From the NCBI RefSeq assembly GCF_018403245.1, contig NZ_BOSH01000001.1, forward strand, positions 310,001 to 374,000: a stretch of DNA of 64,000 nucleotides, in the 5' to 3' direction. The stretch is from Paenibacillus sp. J2TS4 (GTDB lineage Bacteria > Bacillota > Bacilli > Paenibacillales > NBRC-103111). Shown here piece by piece: positions 52,399 to 62,800 of this stretch. Under the pieces are notes generated by a model. That model saw only the letters and a list, made by a program, of their open reading frames with translations. It ran no database searches and was not told the origin of the DNA. The position numbers and the translations under genes are program-made. Numbering within the stretch: the stretch's first letter is position 1; each line of letters begins with the position of its first letter.

Positions 52399-55300
52399 AT
52401 GACAACCATCCAACCCAAACGGGGATTTTATTTTACCAGACATGATATAGAGCAGGCTAAGTCCAATATTCAGGCATACCCATGGGCACGCCAAGCTTAT
52501 GACTCGATGAAGCGCAGATGCGACGATTTTGTGCAGTTGAAGGATGAGCAAATTTACGATGTCATTCTGGGAATGAAGGAGCAGACCTTCGCCTATGGCA
52601 TCTCCGGCTGTCCGGATTGCGGAAAGCCGTTTCCGATGAATGTGGAGGAGCAGCGTTCGATGTTCTCGGATGTAAGGGAACTGCCGCACAAATCAATCAC
52701 ATGCCCCCACTGTCGGATGAGCTTCCCTAACGAGCAATACCCCGATGAGGGGCAAGGCTTGGAGCTTCACGGCAAAGGATACTATTTGATCGGCATGTGG
52801 AATTTTTTTGTCGCTGGGGATTGGTTCGGAGGGGTGCGAGATCACGAAGGAATGGTCACCCGGCTGACCTATCTTTATATGCTGACGGGCAACGAGCAGT
52901 ACGCGCATAAAGCGCTGGTGCTGTTGGACGCCTTCTCCGCCATACTGCCCGGCACTATTGGGCCACGGGACTTTACTCCTTACGGGAGCCACTTTGAAAT
53001 AGGGCGAATTCATCTGCTGACCAGTATTGTGCACCGGGTGAAGGTATGTGTCGCTCACGATTATGACTGGTTGTACGGCTGTCCGGAGCTGGACGGCCCT
53101 TCGCTTGCCCGGCAAAGACTGGGCATGTCCGGGACGATGCGGGATAATATTGAAGCTATGCTGAATGATTATATGCTGTCCGAGCCGGGAGGACCGATTT
53201 ACGATTTAACGAATGGAAATTTGACTAATCTGCAGAACCATGAATCGGATGGAGTGCGGGCGATGCTTGCCGTAGGACTGGTTCTCGATAACGACGATTA
53301 CTGTCAGTGGGGGATTCAGGCGGTAGAGGCTTACTTCTATAATGCTATCGGGCGGGATGGAATGTATTATGAAGGATCTTATGGCTACAGCCTGTTTACG
53401 GGATCGATATTTTTGGACATTGCCCTGCTGGCGATGAGAGCCTCCGATCCAGCGCAATTGGCTGCTTTCCATCCCTTTGCCTGCTCTCGTTTTTTTCAGT
53501 TTGCCGTAAGGAATCATACAGAGGTGCTGTGTCAGGGGCATCTTCCCTGCTTTGGAGATTGGGGGCGGGATACGGTCAATCTGAGACAGCCCGACAGGAG
53601 ATTGCTGCCCGAAACCTATCGTGCAGCGCTGTATTTCTACCGCTTTACGCCGGATGCCGAGATGAAAGCCGAGGCGGGAAGGAAGCTGGCCGAGCTGTAT
53701 GGATCGATAACGGAGGAACTGGGCGCGCGGGGAATAGATTTATTCTTCCAGCATCCCGGCCCGTCTCACCCAGAGGCTGCTTTCATACTGCCGCAAGGGA
53801 ATACCATTAAGGGCCAGTTTGGACTGGGCATCGTTAGAGATAGCAATGATAACACTCTGTTGATGAGGATTGGACAGAACAATACTCATGCTCATGATGA
53901 TGCTCTTGCCGTCCAATATTACTCTCATGGTAAAGAGATATCAGCCGATATCGGTTATGGAATTTACGGCACCAACAGTCATTTGGGCTGGGGAGCCAAG
54001 ACGATTGCCCACAATACGGTCGTAATCAACAAAGATGCGGAGCTGGAGCAGGGCCAATTATATAAGCCCTTCGAAGGAGGAGAATTTGCTGTCGTCTACG
54101 AGGATACTGGCATCAGTGTCATGGAAGCGCAAGCTCCGGAATTGTACGGGATCGAAGCCTATCAAAGAATGGCCGGCTCGGTTTCGATCGACGAACAGTC
54201 CTCCTATAGTATTGATTTCTTTTGGGTGAATGGAGCAGAGACCGCGGATTATGCTTTTCATGCCTTTCACGAATCGAGCGATTTGCAACTGCAGGGCGCT
54301 CGTCCGGAAGCAAAGCATTGGACGCTGGCCGGTGTGGATGCGGAGACGGAGCTGTATTATGACAAGCCGGGTCTGAGCTTTGGAGAGAGAATAACGACCG
54401 GTGAGACCTTCACTCAACTTCTGGGGGATGAGAAGCTGCAGGGCTGGACGCCTCAGCCTAACAATGGCTATGGCTACATCTATGCTGTCGAGGAATATAA
54501 ACCTGTTCAAGAAGCGGTCGAGGCTCATTGGAAATCCGAGCAGGGATATGAGCTTGTCTGGTACGGGTTATGTACAGACGAGGATCGGGTGTTTACGGGG
54601 AAATGCCCTAATCTGGAGGGCTCCGTTGCTCATCCTGTCCTGGTGCTTCGCAGTGAAAGGGAAGGAAAACTATTCGCATCCGCTTATCAGGTCATCCGTG
54701 CCGGGGCAGACGAAATCCGGATCATCGGGATCCAAGGTCTGCGTGCCGAAGGAGAGCAGGTCACCGCAGTTAAGGTAGTATTATCGAATGGGTATTCCGA
54801 TTATTGGATTTACAGTCCTGTGGAGCAAAAGATTCGCGTGGAGACTTCATTGGGCGAATGGAAAATGGAAGGGAGAAGCGCGTGGGTCCGGTTAGATGAT
54901 CGGGGGCAAATAGCAGCGCATTCGTTAATCGACGGTTATCATTCAGAACTCGGAGGGCATGTAAAAGCCCGCAGCCGAATTCCTTGGATCACGGTGGAAG
55001 AGGTGGATGTGCGCGAGGATTGCTTATGGATTACGTGGACCCTCTTGGAGGAGGTTCCCCCTCGATATGTCCATATCCGTTCCAGCAACGGCAAGTCAGC
55101 GTTATATCCTGTGCTGGCGATGGAGCAGGAAGGGGAACGGGTAAAGATTCGCCTGCAGAATTCATTAATTTTGTCCCGGGGAATAGTCCGGTTCTGCGAT
55201 GGGAATGAACTCCATACCTCTTACCCGCTGCCATTAGGATTTAACCCATCATATGCTTCGCTGTCTCCTTTTGCAGGCAAAACCATCGTCGGTCAAGCCG

Positions 55301-55443
55301 GCGGCAGAGCGGTTATCAAGCGGGTTATCGAGCTGAAAAAAATGGAAATCGATCTGCTCTCGCCCTTTCAGCCCGATGAAAAATTCGACATTGTCGATGT
55401 AGCCGCGGGAGATCGTCTGCGCTGGACAGCTTTGGACAGCTAG
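52399..55443 (+). CDS. Heparinase II/III-family polysaccharide lyase, cytoplasmic
   Basis: 1014 residues. The N-terminal all-helical toroid (about 40-450) contains GREGMYYEGS-like signature sequence (IGRDGMYYEGSYGYSLFTG). The central heparinase II/III beta domain has NNTHAHDDALAVQYYSHG near 490, with the His used in catalysis. Two Cys pairs near residues 71-74 and 101-104 (CPDC, CPHC) suggest a zinc knuckle. There is no signal peptide, so it should act inside on imported unsaturated or uronate-containing oligosaccharides. ATG 52399 is 16 bases after the permease stop. Confidence 0.85.
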   Translation: MTTIQPKRGFYFTRHDIEQAKSNIQAYPWARQAYDSMKRRCDDFVQLKDEQIYDVILGMKEQTFAYGISGCPDCGKPFPMNVEEQRSMFSDVRELPHKSITCPHCRMSFPNEQYPDEGQGLELHGKGYYLIGMWNFFVAGDWFGGVRDHEGMVTRLTYLYMLTGNEQYAHKALVLLDAFSAILPGTIGPRDFTPYGSHFEIGRIHLLTSIVHRVKVCVAHDYDWLYGCPELDGPSLARQRLGMSGTMRDNIEAMLNDYMLSEPGGPIYDLTNGNLTNLQNHESDGVRAMLAVGLVLDNDDYCQWGIQAVEAYFYNAIGRDGMYYEGSYGYSLFTGSIFLDIALLAMRASDPAQLAAFHPFACSRFFQFAVRNHTEVLCQGHLPCFGDWGRDTVNLRQPDRRLLPETYRAALYFYRFTPDAEMKAEAGRKLAELYGSITEELGARGIDLFFQHPGPSHPEAAFILPQGNTIKGQFGLGIVRDSNDNTLLMRIGQNNTHAHDDALAVQYYSHGKEISADIGYGIYGTNSHLGWGAKTIAHNTVVINKDAELEQGQLYKPFEGGEFAVVYEDTGISVMEAQAPELYGIEAYQRMAGSVSIDEQSSYSIDFFWVNGAETADYAFHAFHESSDLQLQGARPEAKHWTLAGVDAETELYYDKPGLSFGERITTGETFTQLLGDEKLQGWTPQPNNGYGYIYAVEEYKPVQEAVEAHWKSEQGYELVWYGLCTDEDRVFTGKCPNLEGSVAHPVLVLRSEREGKLFASAYQVIRAGADEIRIIGIQGLRAEGEQVTAVKVVLSNGYSDYWIYSPVEQKIRVETSLGEWKMEGRSAWVRLDDRGQIAAHSLIDGYHSELGGHVKARSRIPWITVEEVDVREDCLWITWTLLEEVPPRYVHIRSSNGKSALYPVLAMEQEGERVKIRLQNSLILSRGIVRFCDGNELHTSYPLPLGFNPSYASLSPFAGKTIVGQAGGRAVIKRVIELKKMEIDLLSPFQPDEKFDIVDVAAGDRLRWTALDS

Positions 55444-55474
55444 GCGCCACCTTGGCCGCCCCTGCCCCCTTTCC

Positions 55475-56656
55475 TTATGCATCGCTGTCCTTTACTACAT
55501 TACTAGCCATTCTCTTATTTCTTAACAGCAAGGAGAGCGTGAGCAGCACCAAGCCTCCCGCAGCGATAACTAAAGCGGTATCGGGATCGGACGTCAGGGC
55601 CCCCACGGCGGAAGAACCGGCCACTACGCCAAGCGAGAAGAAGGCGTAGAACAAACCGAAAGCCTTGCCCCGGTCTTCCTTGGGGACATGCCGAACCAAA
55701 AGCGCGCTGGCAGAAGGAAAAATAAGCGCGTATCCAATACCGTATATGCCCATTACTACATATAGGGCGCTAAGGTTAGTCAGGCTGGATAAGCCCAGTA
55801 ACGATACCATGACGATAGCCAGTCCAATCAGCAGCAAGCGGAAAGGCGGCAGCCGGTCGAACATCCGGTTGGAGGGCAGAACGAACACCAGAATGGCAAT
55901 CAAGCCAAAGGTGCTGAGCAGCATTCCTGCCGTCTGGGCGGGCATGAGCAGTTCATCGGTCTTAAGCGGCAGGGCAAAGGTGAGCACCCCCATCGCAAAA
56001 AGAAGGGCGAACGCTCCGGTGTAGGCCGTGACTGCATAGGGATTGCGGAGCAGCCGGGTCCATTCCGGAATCGCTTCCGACCAGGTTAACCGCTCCCGAC
56101 TTCTGGAGGAGTCGCGCTTGGGCTGTCTAGGCAGAGCCGCCCAGGCAACGAGCGAGAACAGCGCGAGTAGAATGGACGTAACGATAAAGACCGAATCGAC
56201 TCCCCACTTCGCCTTGAAAATGCCGCCCATAGCCGGGCCGATAATTGCAGCCATTCCAACCGAAGCTCCCGACAGTGCCATGGCGCGTCCTTGCCGGTTC
56301 ATGGACGCTCTGGAAGCTGCGATGGTAAACGCGCATGGCGTCAGCAGCCCTCCGGTCAAGCCATGGACAAACCGGACCGCTATCAGCTGCTCGGGGGTAT
56401 GGACGGTCAAATATAACAAAAGCACAGCCGCAGTAATGACCATGCCGGTAACCAGCACGACTTTTGCGCCGAACCGATCGATCCAATGCCCGGCGAATAC
56501 ATTACCGGCCATATTGGATAGGGAATACATTCCGATAGTGAGGCCGATTCCGAGCGATCCGGCTCCTAGGCTTTTGGCATAAGGTCCAATAATCGGCAGC
56601 TGCACGAATGTATCCAGGAAAGAGACAAGAATGATTAAGTAGATTAAAGCTCTCAT
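55475..56656 (-). CDS. MFS transporter
   Basis: 393 residues, 12 membrane segments. MFS loop motif between helices 2 and 3: GHWIDRFGAKVVLVTG; the repeat DRLPPFRLLLIG lies in the second half. Probably an exporter of drugs or sugars. I chose the start at 56656, preceded on the minus strand by GTGGAGG; a longer frame to 56923 lacks a site. It converges with the lyase gene, with only about 30 bases between stops. Confidence 0.85.
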   Translation of the reverse strand: MRALIYLIILVSFLDTFVQLPIIGPYAKSLGAGSLGIGLTIGMYSLSNMAGNVFAGHWIDRFGAKVVLVTGMVITAAVLLLYLTVHTPEQLIAVRFVHGLTGGLLTPCAFTIAASRASMNRQGRAMALSGASVGMAAIIGPAMGGIFKAKWGVDSVFIVTSILLALFSLVAWAALPRQPKRDSSRSRERLTWSEAIPEWTRLLRNPYAVTAYTGAFALLFAMGVLTFALPLKTDELLMPAQTAGMLLSTFGLIAILVFVLPSNRMFDRLPPFRLLLIGLAIVMVSLLGLSSLTNLSALYVVMGIYGIGYALIFPSASALLVRHVPKEDRGKAFGLFYAFFSLGVVAGSSAVGALTSDPDTALVIAAGGLVLLTLSLLLRNKRMASNVVKDSDA

Positions 56657-56885
56657 AGTTCCTCCACGAAAAAAAAGGGAGTGACGGATTCCATTGGAGA
56701 GAATCGCCGTCACCCCTTTGTTGTCTTCCTCCTTCATTATAGCAGGTTTAACGCTATTACGGACATTTTCCGGTGTCAAAATCATTAAGTTCCACAGGGG
56801 CATGCTGAACCCTTCCTTCTTTTTTGAAAATGAATGGCATAGGCTAGAGGAGAGAGAGCATGCCTGCTTACAAGGGGGGAAGGGG

Positions 56886-57665
56886 ATGCGAAGGCGTAGA
56901 TGGAAAAGTCGGAATCCGCGCAAAACTCATCTAAAAAGAACATTCCTTATCACGATGATTTTGATCTTGTTATTCTCTATGCAAACCTTCATTTACATTG
57001 ACAAGAATCTGAAGCCGCCGCTCATCCATCTGGCCTCGGTACGGATGAAGCAGATCGCCACCCAGTCTATCAATTCCGCCATTACGGACCGCATTACGCA
57101 AGGGAACGATCTGAATAAATTGATCGAATGGAAGTACGATAACAATGGCAAGGTGAGCGGATTTATGCTTAATTATGCCGAACATATGAAGATCACGGCC
57201 GATGCGATTAATAAAGTGCAATCCGTATTGCTTGATCTGGAAAGTGTTCCCGAACATATTCCGCTTGGAATGGCGATGAATAGTGCTATTATCGCTTCCT
57301 TCGGTCCGAACGTACCGATTCGTATGGTTCCACAGGGGAGTGTGCAGGTGGAATTAAGCCGCCGGTCGGAAAATGTAGGGATCAATATGGTGTTAGTGGA
57401 AGTCTATATCCGGGTTTTGGCGGATGTAGCGGTCATTATTCCTTTTGATTCGGAGCATGAAATTGTAGAGACGGAAATTCCGATTTCTTATGTTTTAGTA
57501 GTAGGAGATACTCCGATGTACTATGTAGACAGCAAGGGAAATCCGCTGGGAGGATCCGCCCCGCTTCCGCCGAGCGTCACGATCCCTGCTCCGCCTCAGC
57601 AGGTCCAGCCGGGAATGGGCACCGAGTCGACACCGGTTACGCCTGAATCGGCCGATAAACTATAA
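56886..57665 (+). CDS. yunB: Sporulation protein YunB
   Basis: 259 residues. Basic N-terminus, one membrane helix at about 22-42 (LITMILILLFSMQTFIYI), then an extracellular or intermembrane domain. Recognised as YunB by the length, the single membrane anchor and segments such as RMKQIATQSINSAITDRI and FGPNVPIRMVPQGSVQVEL. YunB is needed for proper spore formation in Bacillus. It lies next to a lytH-type gene, as in B. subtilis. ATG 56886 follows GGGGGGAAGGGG. The C-terminus has a Pro-rich tail. Confidence 0.85.
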   Translation: MRRRRWKSRNPRKTHLKRTFLITMILILLFSMQTFIYIDKNLKPPLIHLASVRMKQIATQSINSAITDRITQGNDLNKLIEWKYDNNGKVSGFMLNYAEHMKITADAINKVQSVLLDLESVPEHIPLGMAMNSAIIASFGPNVPIRMVPQGSVQVELSRRSENVGINMVLVEVYIRVLADVAVIIPFDSEHEIVETEIPISYVLVVGDTPMYYVDSKGNPLGGSAPLPPSVTIPAPPQQVQPGMGTESTPVTPESADKL

Positions 57666-57694
57666 ACGGCCAATGAGGCCGGTCATAGTTTATC
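57654..57694. terminator. Hairpin over the yunB stop codon
   Basis: GATAAACTAT/ATAGTTTATC (ten perfect pairs, 57654-57663 with 57685-57694) with an inner CGGCC/GGCCG stem. It includes the yunB stop codon. It lies between convergent genes and could serve both. Confidence 0.65.
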
Positions 57695-57744
57695 GATGAC
57701 AAAGGGAGGTTAGGGTACACCATTCCTTGTCCAGGAAGGAGCGT

Positions 57745-58785
57745 TTAGGAGGAAGCCGGGTTCTTTTTGCGGTAGCGTTCTTCCCGCTCCCATTTCCGCA
57801 AATGCGGGTAAGGGTCGAAGGACCATTCAGTAAGGCCGTTATCCCTATATACCCCGTAATGAAGGTGTGGAGGAAATTTGCCGGATGTTCCGGGCCTGCC
57901 GTATCCCGAGCTGCCGACCCAACCGATGACTTCACCTGGTTGGATGATGTCGCCTTCCTTCCATTTCTTATTAAAGCCGGATAAATGGGCGTAATAATGG
58001 TATACATTGTTCAAATCGCGGATGCCCATTCTCCAGCCTCCGTAACGGTTCCATCCTTTGACTTCAATGACTCCGTAGCAGGTGCTTCGGACAGGGACTC
58101 CATAACCTGCAAAAATATCGGTTCCTTCATGGATTCGGTAACCGCCCCAGCCTCTGCTGGCTCCCCATGTTCCCCGGTAGGAATAGGTTGAGGTGAGAGG
58201 CAGCGGAAAAGCCTTTTGATGCAGATCAAGCCGGTCCAAGGCGGCATAGATGTCCGCAAATTGCTTGATTCTCTGAACACTTCGCGTGTTATGATAATAT
58301 TCCCATAACCCGATTCCGAAATCTTCCGGCCCGATTCCGTATTTCAGTAAAAACTGGGCCATCGAATAAAGAACGTCCACATCATTGAAGCGATTCGCCA
58401 GTCCATCCCCATCGCCGTCCATTCCTTTCCCGTTAAAAAAAACGATAGATTGAGGGTTGGCATCCTCTGGATTGGGATTCATAATGCCTGCCCATTCCCG
58501 GTCCGAATAATGGATATCGATCAGGCCGTATTGATTTAGCGGTATTTTTCTGACCAATTTCATTGTTCTTTCATATTGATCAACTGCAGCGAGGTAATAC
58601 CAAGGAATTCCGGTTAAAGCGCTCATCTGATCGAGAAGATTCTTTCTCTCTATGAAGACTTCTTTCAAGGATCTGGCATCTGATGGGGACTTGACCGGTG
58701 CGGCATATGCAGGGGACCCCAGAAGAAGAGCTGCACAAGTAAAGACTAACAAGCCTCTAAATAAACCATGCCTTAAATCCGCCAT
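57745..58785 (-). CDS. M23-family metallopeptidase, LytH-like
   Basis: 346 residues. Signal peptide at 1-28 (LVFTCAALLLGSPAYA), a helical lysozyme-like N-terminal half (LTGIPWYYLAAVDQYERT) and the M23 domain with zinc ligands in IHEGTDIFAGYG (H-x3-D) and HLHYG. Position beside yunB matches lytH (yunA) of B. subtilis, a sporulation L-Ala-D-Glu endopeptidase that shapes cortex peptidoglycan. The N-terminal half is longer than I expect for LytH, so I leave the symbol blank. It is probably secreted to the forespore envelope. Confidence 0.82.
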   Translation of the reverse strand: MADLRHGLFRGLLVFTCAALLLGSPAYAAPVKSPSDARSLKEVFIERKNLLDQMSALTGIPWYYLAAVDQYERTMKLVRKIPLNQYGLIDIHYSDREWAGIMNPNPEDANPQSIVFFNGKGMDGDGDGLANRFNDVDVLYSMAQFLLKYGIGPEDFGIGLWEYYHNTRSVQRIKQFADIYAALDRLDLHQKAFPLPLTSTYSYRGTWGASRGWGGYRIHEGTDIFAGYGVPVRSTCYGVIEVKGWNRYGGWRMGIRDLNNVYHYYAHLSGFNKKWKEGDIIQPGEVIGWVGSSGYGRPGTSGKFPPHLHYGVYRDNGLTEWSFDPYPHLRKWEREERYRKKNPASS

Positions 58786-59089
58786 CCTTTAATCCTCCTG
58801 TTCGAATAATGATTCAGAGTAATAATGCAGAAACACCCGTTGTTATCAAGGAAGCAAAGAAAGTACATAATTCTAATGTTTCAAGGGTTAAAATTTTTCC
58901 AAAGCAAGACAGGTCGAAAAACGGGGTAGAATAATCACCAAATAAAGTAAGAGTTGTCTCATAGGATGTAACCAGCGGCTATGTTTTATCCGTCCTCGCC
59001 AGCGAAGGCAACATTTACATAGTCTGCCCGCAGAGGCTATAATTTGGGAAAACCGGTCAGGAATCGGTAACAAACAAGGGGAGACAAGG
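58786..59089. other. Intergenic region without a gene
   Basis: About 300 AT-rich bases between the divergent lytH-like and larC-like genes. I see no ORF with a ribosome site, no repeat and no clear sigma-A promoter. A sporulation promoter for the minus-strand gene probably lies here, but its motif is too weak to place. Confidence 0.35.
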
Positions 59090-59566
59090 ATGAAATTCGA
59101 TCATGCACAAGAGCATCGGGATGATGGAATGGTGCTCATTCAAACGAATCTGGACGACATGAATCCGGAGCATAGTCCCTATATTACGGACAGGCTGTTG
59201 GAGGAAGGAGCTAACGATGTTTATTGGATTCCGATCATCATGAAAAAAGGGCGCCCCGGGCTCATGCTGAATGTTCTGGCCGATCAGGAGCGGCTTGCCG
59301 CTATGGAAGCCGTTATTTTTGAAGAGACGACGACATTGGGTCTTCGTTATATGCCGGTCTCATGCCATCGGCTCGGAAGAAGCTTCGATCAGGTAAGGAC
59401 TCCGTGGGGGCCGATTACGGTTAAAGCAGGATACAGGGAAGGGAAGCTCGTCCATTTTGCTCCCGAGCATGGAGAATGCGCCGAGGCCGCGCGAGCACAT
59501 GGTGTTCCGATCAAGCAGGTTTACGAACACGTCCGAGCGCTCTATCTACATAAAGCTGAAGGCTAG
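59090..59566 (+). CDS. Stand-alone C-terminal domain of the nickel-insertion protein LarC
   Basis: 158 residues. It matches the second half of LarC (DUF111): MVLIQTNLDDMNPEHSPYI, EEGANDVYWIPIIMKKGRPG, EETTTLGLRY and TPWGPITVKAGY. LarC completes the nickel-pincer cofactor of lactate racemase by inserting nickel. The N-terminal half is absent both upstream and downstream, so this is a split or domain-only form, or a relic kept for another metal task. ATG 59090 follows AAGGGGAGACAAGG. Confidence 0.8.
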   Translation: MKFDHAQEHRDDGMVLIQTNLDDMNPEHSPYITDRLLEEGANDVYWIPIIMKKGRPGLMLNVLADQERLAAMEAVIFEETTTLGLRYMPVSCHRLGRSFDQVRTPWGPITVKAGYREGKLVHFAPEHGECAEAARAHGVPIKQVYEHVRALYLHKAEG

Positions 59567-59719
59567 ACGGAATGGTTGAAATGTCCCAGTCTTAACCCGC
59601 CTATTCCAGGTCGTAAAAGTCGGAAGGGCCGCGTCAAAAACCATTTACAGTTGAACTTTCCCTTTCTCTGGCAAGGTCCGTCCAGTATAATGGTAATTAT
59701 TTGTAAAATTACTGTCAGC

Positions 59720-59820
59720 GCGGCAATGAGGATATGGATCTGTCCCGATTGGCTATTCTGGGAATTACATTCGGGGAGAAAGCAGATTAGAGTTCGTCCT
59801 ATAAGAGATCTCATTGCCGC
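59720..59820 (+). promoter_or_regulatory. Leader RNA closed by an 11-base stem before the GNAT fusion gene
   Basis: GCGGCAATGAG (59720-59730) and CTCATTGCCGC (59810-59820) pair perfectly and enclose 79 bases. A second pair lies inside (CCCGA at about 59744 with TCGGG at about 59771). A TATAAT stands about 25 bases upstream, and the start codon is 25 bases after the stem. A closed multi-stem leader suits a regulatory RNA, but I do not recognise a class. Confidence 0.4.
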
Positions 59821-59845
59821 TTGTAGACAAAATGAGGTGACCCCC

Positions 59846-62800
59846 ATGAACGAAGAAATTCGGATAGTGGAATACGAACCGCGCTATGCTCAAGCCGTTG
59901 CTGAAATGTGGAACGCCAGCATGGAAGGCTGGGGTGGAGGCACGGCCAACCGGACGGAGGAAGGAATTCTGCAGGAACACGCGAATTCGACTCTGTTAAG
60001 CGCCTTTCTTGCTCTGGACGGGGAGAAGGTGGTTGGCTATTGCAGCTTTGCTCATTACCGGAATGATGAAGGGGCTCTATACGTTCCCCTCTTGAATGTT
60101 AGACCGGATTATCACGGGAAAAAAATTGGACGCGATTTAATCCGGCAAGCGGTGCAGAGAACTATCGAGATGGAATGGCCCAGACTGGACCTGTTCACTT
60201 GGCCTGGCAATACCAAAGCGGTTCCGATGTATAAAAAGTGCGGATTTTTCTGGGAGAGAAAGGAAAGCTCCACCCACCTGATGAATTTTATTCCGACGGT
60301 TATGCAGACGGAGCTCCTGCAGCCGTATTTTGAAACTATTGATTGGTACAAAGATTCGACAAGGGAAATCGCTATCGAGCCGGATGGAAGAAGGGAGAAC
60401 GGCTTTGATTTTTTTGAATACAAGTGGCAGAAGGACAATCTCTCTCTTCGTGTAGAATTTGAAAAAACCGGCCGCGGTATTCGCTTAATTGAAACGAATG
60501 ATTTTTTGCTGTATGCAGAAGTGGAAGGGCATAAGCTCGTTTTTGGAAAAAGCTATCGGGTCCGTTATGTTATTCGCAATAAATCAAAAGTCCCGTTACA
60601 GGTAGAACTCGAAGGGATCGATGATAAAAACATTCGGTTTGCGCTAAACAGTAAGAGAGTGGTACAAGCGGAGGACGAAGCTGTCATAGAAGGGCATTGC
60701 GAAGTCGGAGCCATTCATGAAGAGCAGGATAATTGGAAAACGCATCCGTGTGTATCCGCTCGCTGCCTGATTAACGGCCGAAGTGTGCTTCTGCGTACCG
60801 GCATTGTTCCGCAATATCCGGCCACTGTAACGTTGGCGCTTCCAAATGAAGAAAGCTTTCTGCAGATTGCGGAGGAAGGATATGTGACCATAGAGAATCA
60901 TGATCAGCGGCCTATGGTGTTTGAATTTGAGCTGCCCAGGACGGAATGGCTTCAATTCGAGCCGCAGTCGTTGAGTGTGGCACTTCCCCCCTTAGGTAAA
61001 AAAACAGTCAGCCTGAACTATAGGCTAGCAGACTTTGGACTGCTCAGTGAACCGCTGAGCATCAGGGCCTTTCCGGAGGGCGGTGCAGAAGAGGCGGTTT
61101 ATTTTACAAGAGCTATGGAATGGATCTTCAAGGGACAGACAGGAAGATTCGGGGGAGAAACCGAGAAGCACGCGGTGCTGGTTAACGGGCCCTATACGCT
61201 GTATTTCAATAAATCGGATAATGAAATGTGGGTTCACCGGTATGGCGATGAATCGCGCTGCCGCTGGATGTCCCCTAAGCTGGGCCGGCCCTATTCGCCC
61301 GAATTTGTTAAGAAGAAAGCTTCCCGGATAACGATTAGCCAAGAGGAACAGGCGATGGTGCTCACTGCACATTGTGATTCGGAGGAATTTCCAGCCATCC
61401 GGTTAAGTGTGACGGCCAAGCTGTTTCCGAATGGCCTCATGGAAAGGTTCCATGAGATTCAAAATCTGGGGGACCGGGCATCCGAGAAGGATATGTTTAT
61501 TGGTGAAGGGTTTTATTTTTCACTAATGCAAGCCATTATTCCTTATGCAGGGCAAATGATTGACTTGAGAGATCCTGAGGATGCTTCAGGCCATCACTTG
61601 GACGACTGGAACGTTAAGGATATTTCTGAAAATTGGCTGTTTAGCTATGGAGACGGCTACGCTCAGGGAATAGCCTGGCATCCTTCTCTTTCCTTGACAA
61701 AGAGTGAGTGGCATTTAATGCTGGAGCATCCGGTAGGCCCGCTGGGAGCAGGGGAGAAAGTAACGACGCCCTCCACCTTTATGACTTACGGAAGCTTCGG
61801 AGACTGGTTCGATTTTCGCTCGTTTGCTTTAAAACGCAGAGAGACGGTCCGCCCGTTATTGACCGCTCCCTTCGAAATGAGCGTCCAGGAAGGCAATCCG
61901 TTTATTAAAGCCGGGGCGGATTATACCGTTAATGTGCGGGAACGAAGGACGGTTCCGCTAGAAGGGCGTTTCACGCTTGCTTCGGAGTCTGGCGGTATTC
62001 CCGAGCTTCGGGAGTTCCATCAGGAGGAACAGATGAAGTCGATCGAGTTCCAGCTCACAGCTCCGCCAGAAGGAGAGGGAGTGGAGAAGATCTGCTTGGA
62101 AATGGAGTCGCGAAAGGAAACAACCTCGCTCGAGCGCGCCGTATTTATTTTATCGGATGGGGCGGATAGTGCAGAGGAGCTTCCTTTATCCGCGGTGGCA
62201 GATCCGTCTGCGGGTGCTTTGATGACGAGAGAGGAAGGAGAAGCGTCGAGTTCGTCCACAGGAGCCTTCCGGCGAGAATCGACACGGGGGGAGGAGCTGT
62301 CTATCCGCCTAGCAGAGGAGGATACTTACCGGTATACTAATGGTAGGATGACGATTCAGGCTTCGCCTAGCTTCGGCAATACCATCCATTCGCTGCATTG
62401 CGGCGGAAGAGAATGGCTGGAAACCTCTTACCCTGAACCCGGGCCTAAATCGTGGTGGAATCCTTGGTTGGGTGGAATCGGTACGCAGCTTCAAGGAATC
62501 TCTCCGTTAAGCCTGCAAGAAGAGAGGAAGGAATTCTCTTTTGAAACGATAACGGATAACTTCGGAAATCGATGGAGGGGGATCCGAATTCGGACCTGGG
62601 TAGATAAGCTGGAGGAGAAGCGCGGACTCGTAATGGACCAGTATAGTCTGCTCCTTCCTGGCAGTCCCGTTCTCTGTGTTGTTAATCGGATAAAGAACGA
62701 TACGGGGCGAAGCTTCTATGATTTCAAATGTAAGGTGGAAGGGTTCATCTCTACGGACGCCGACTTGGAGGCTCAATGGATTCGCGGAAGGCAGGACAGA

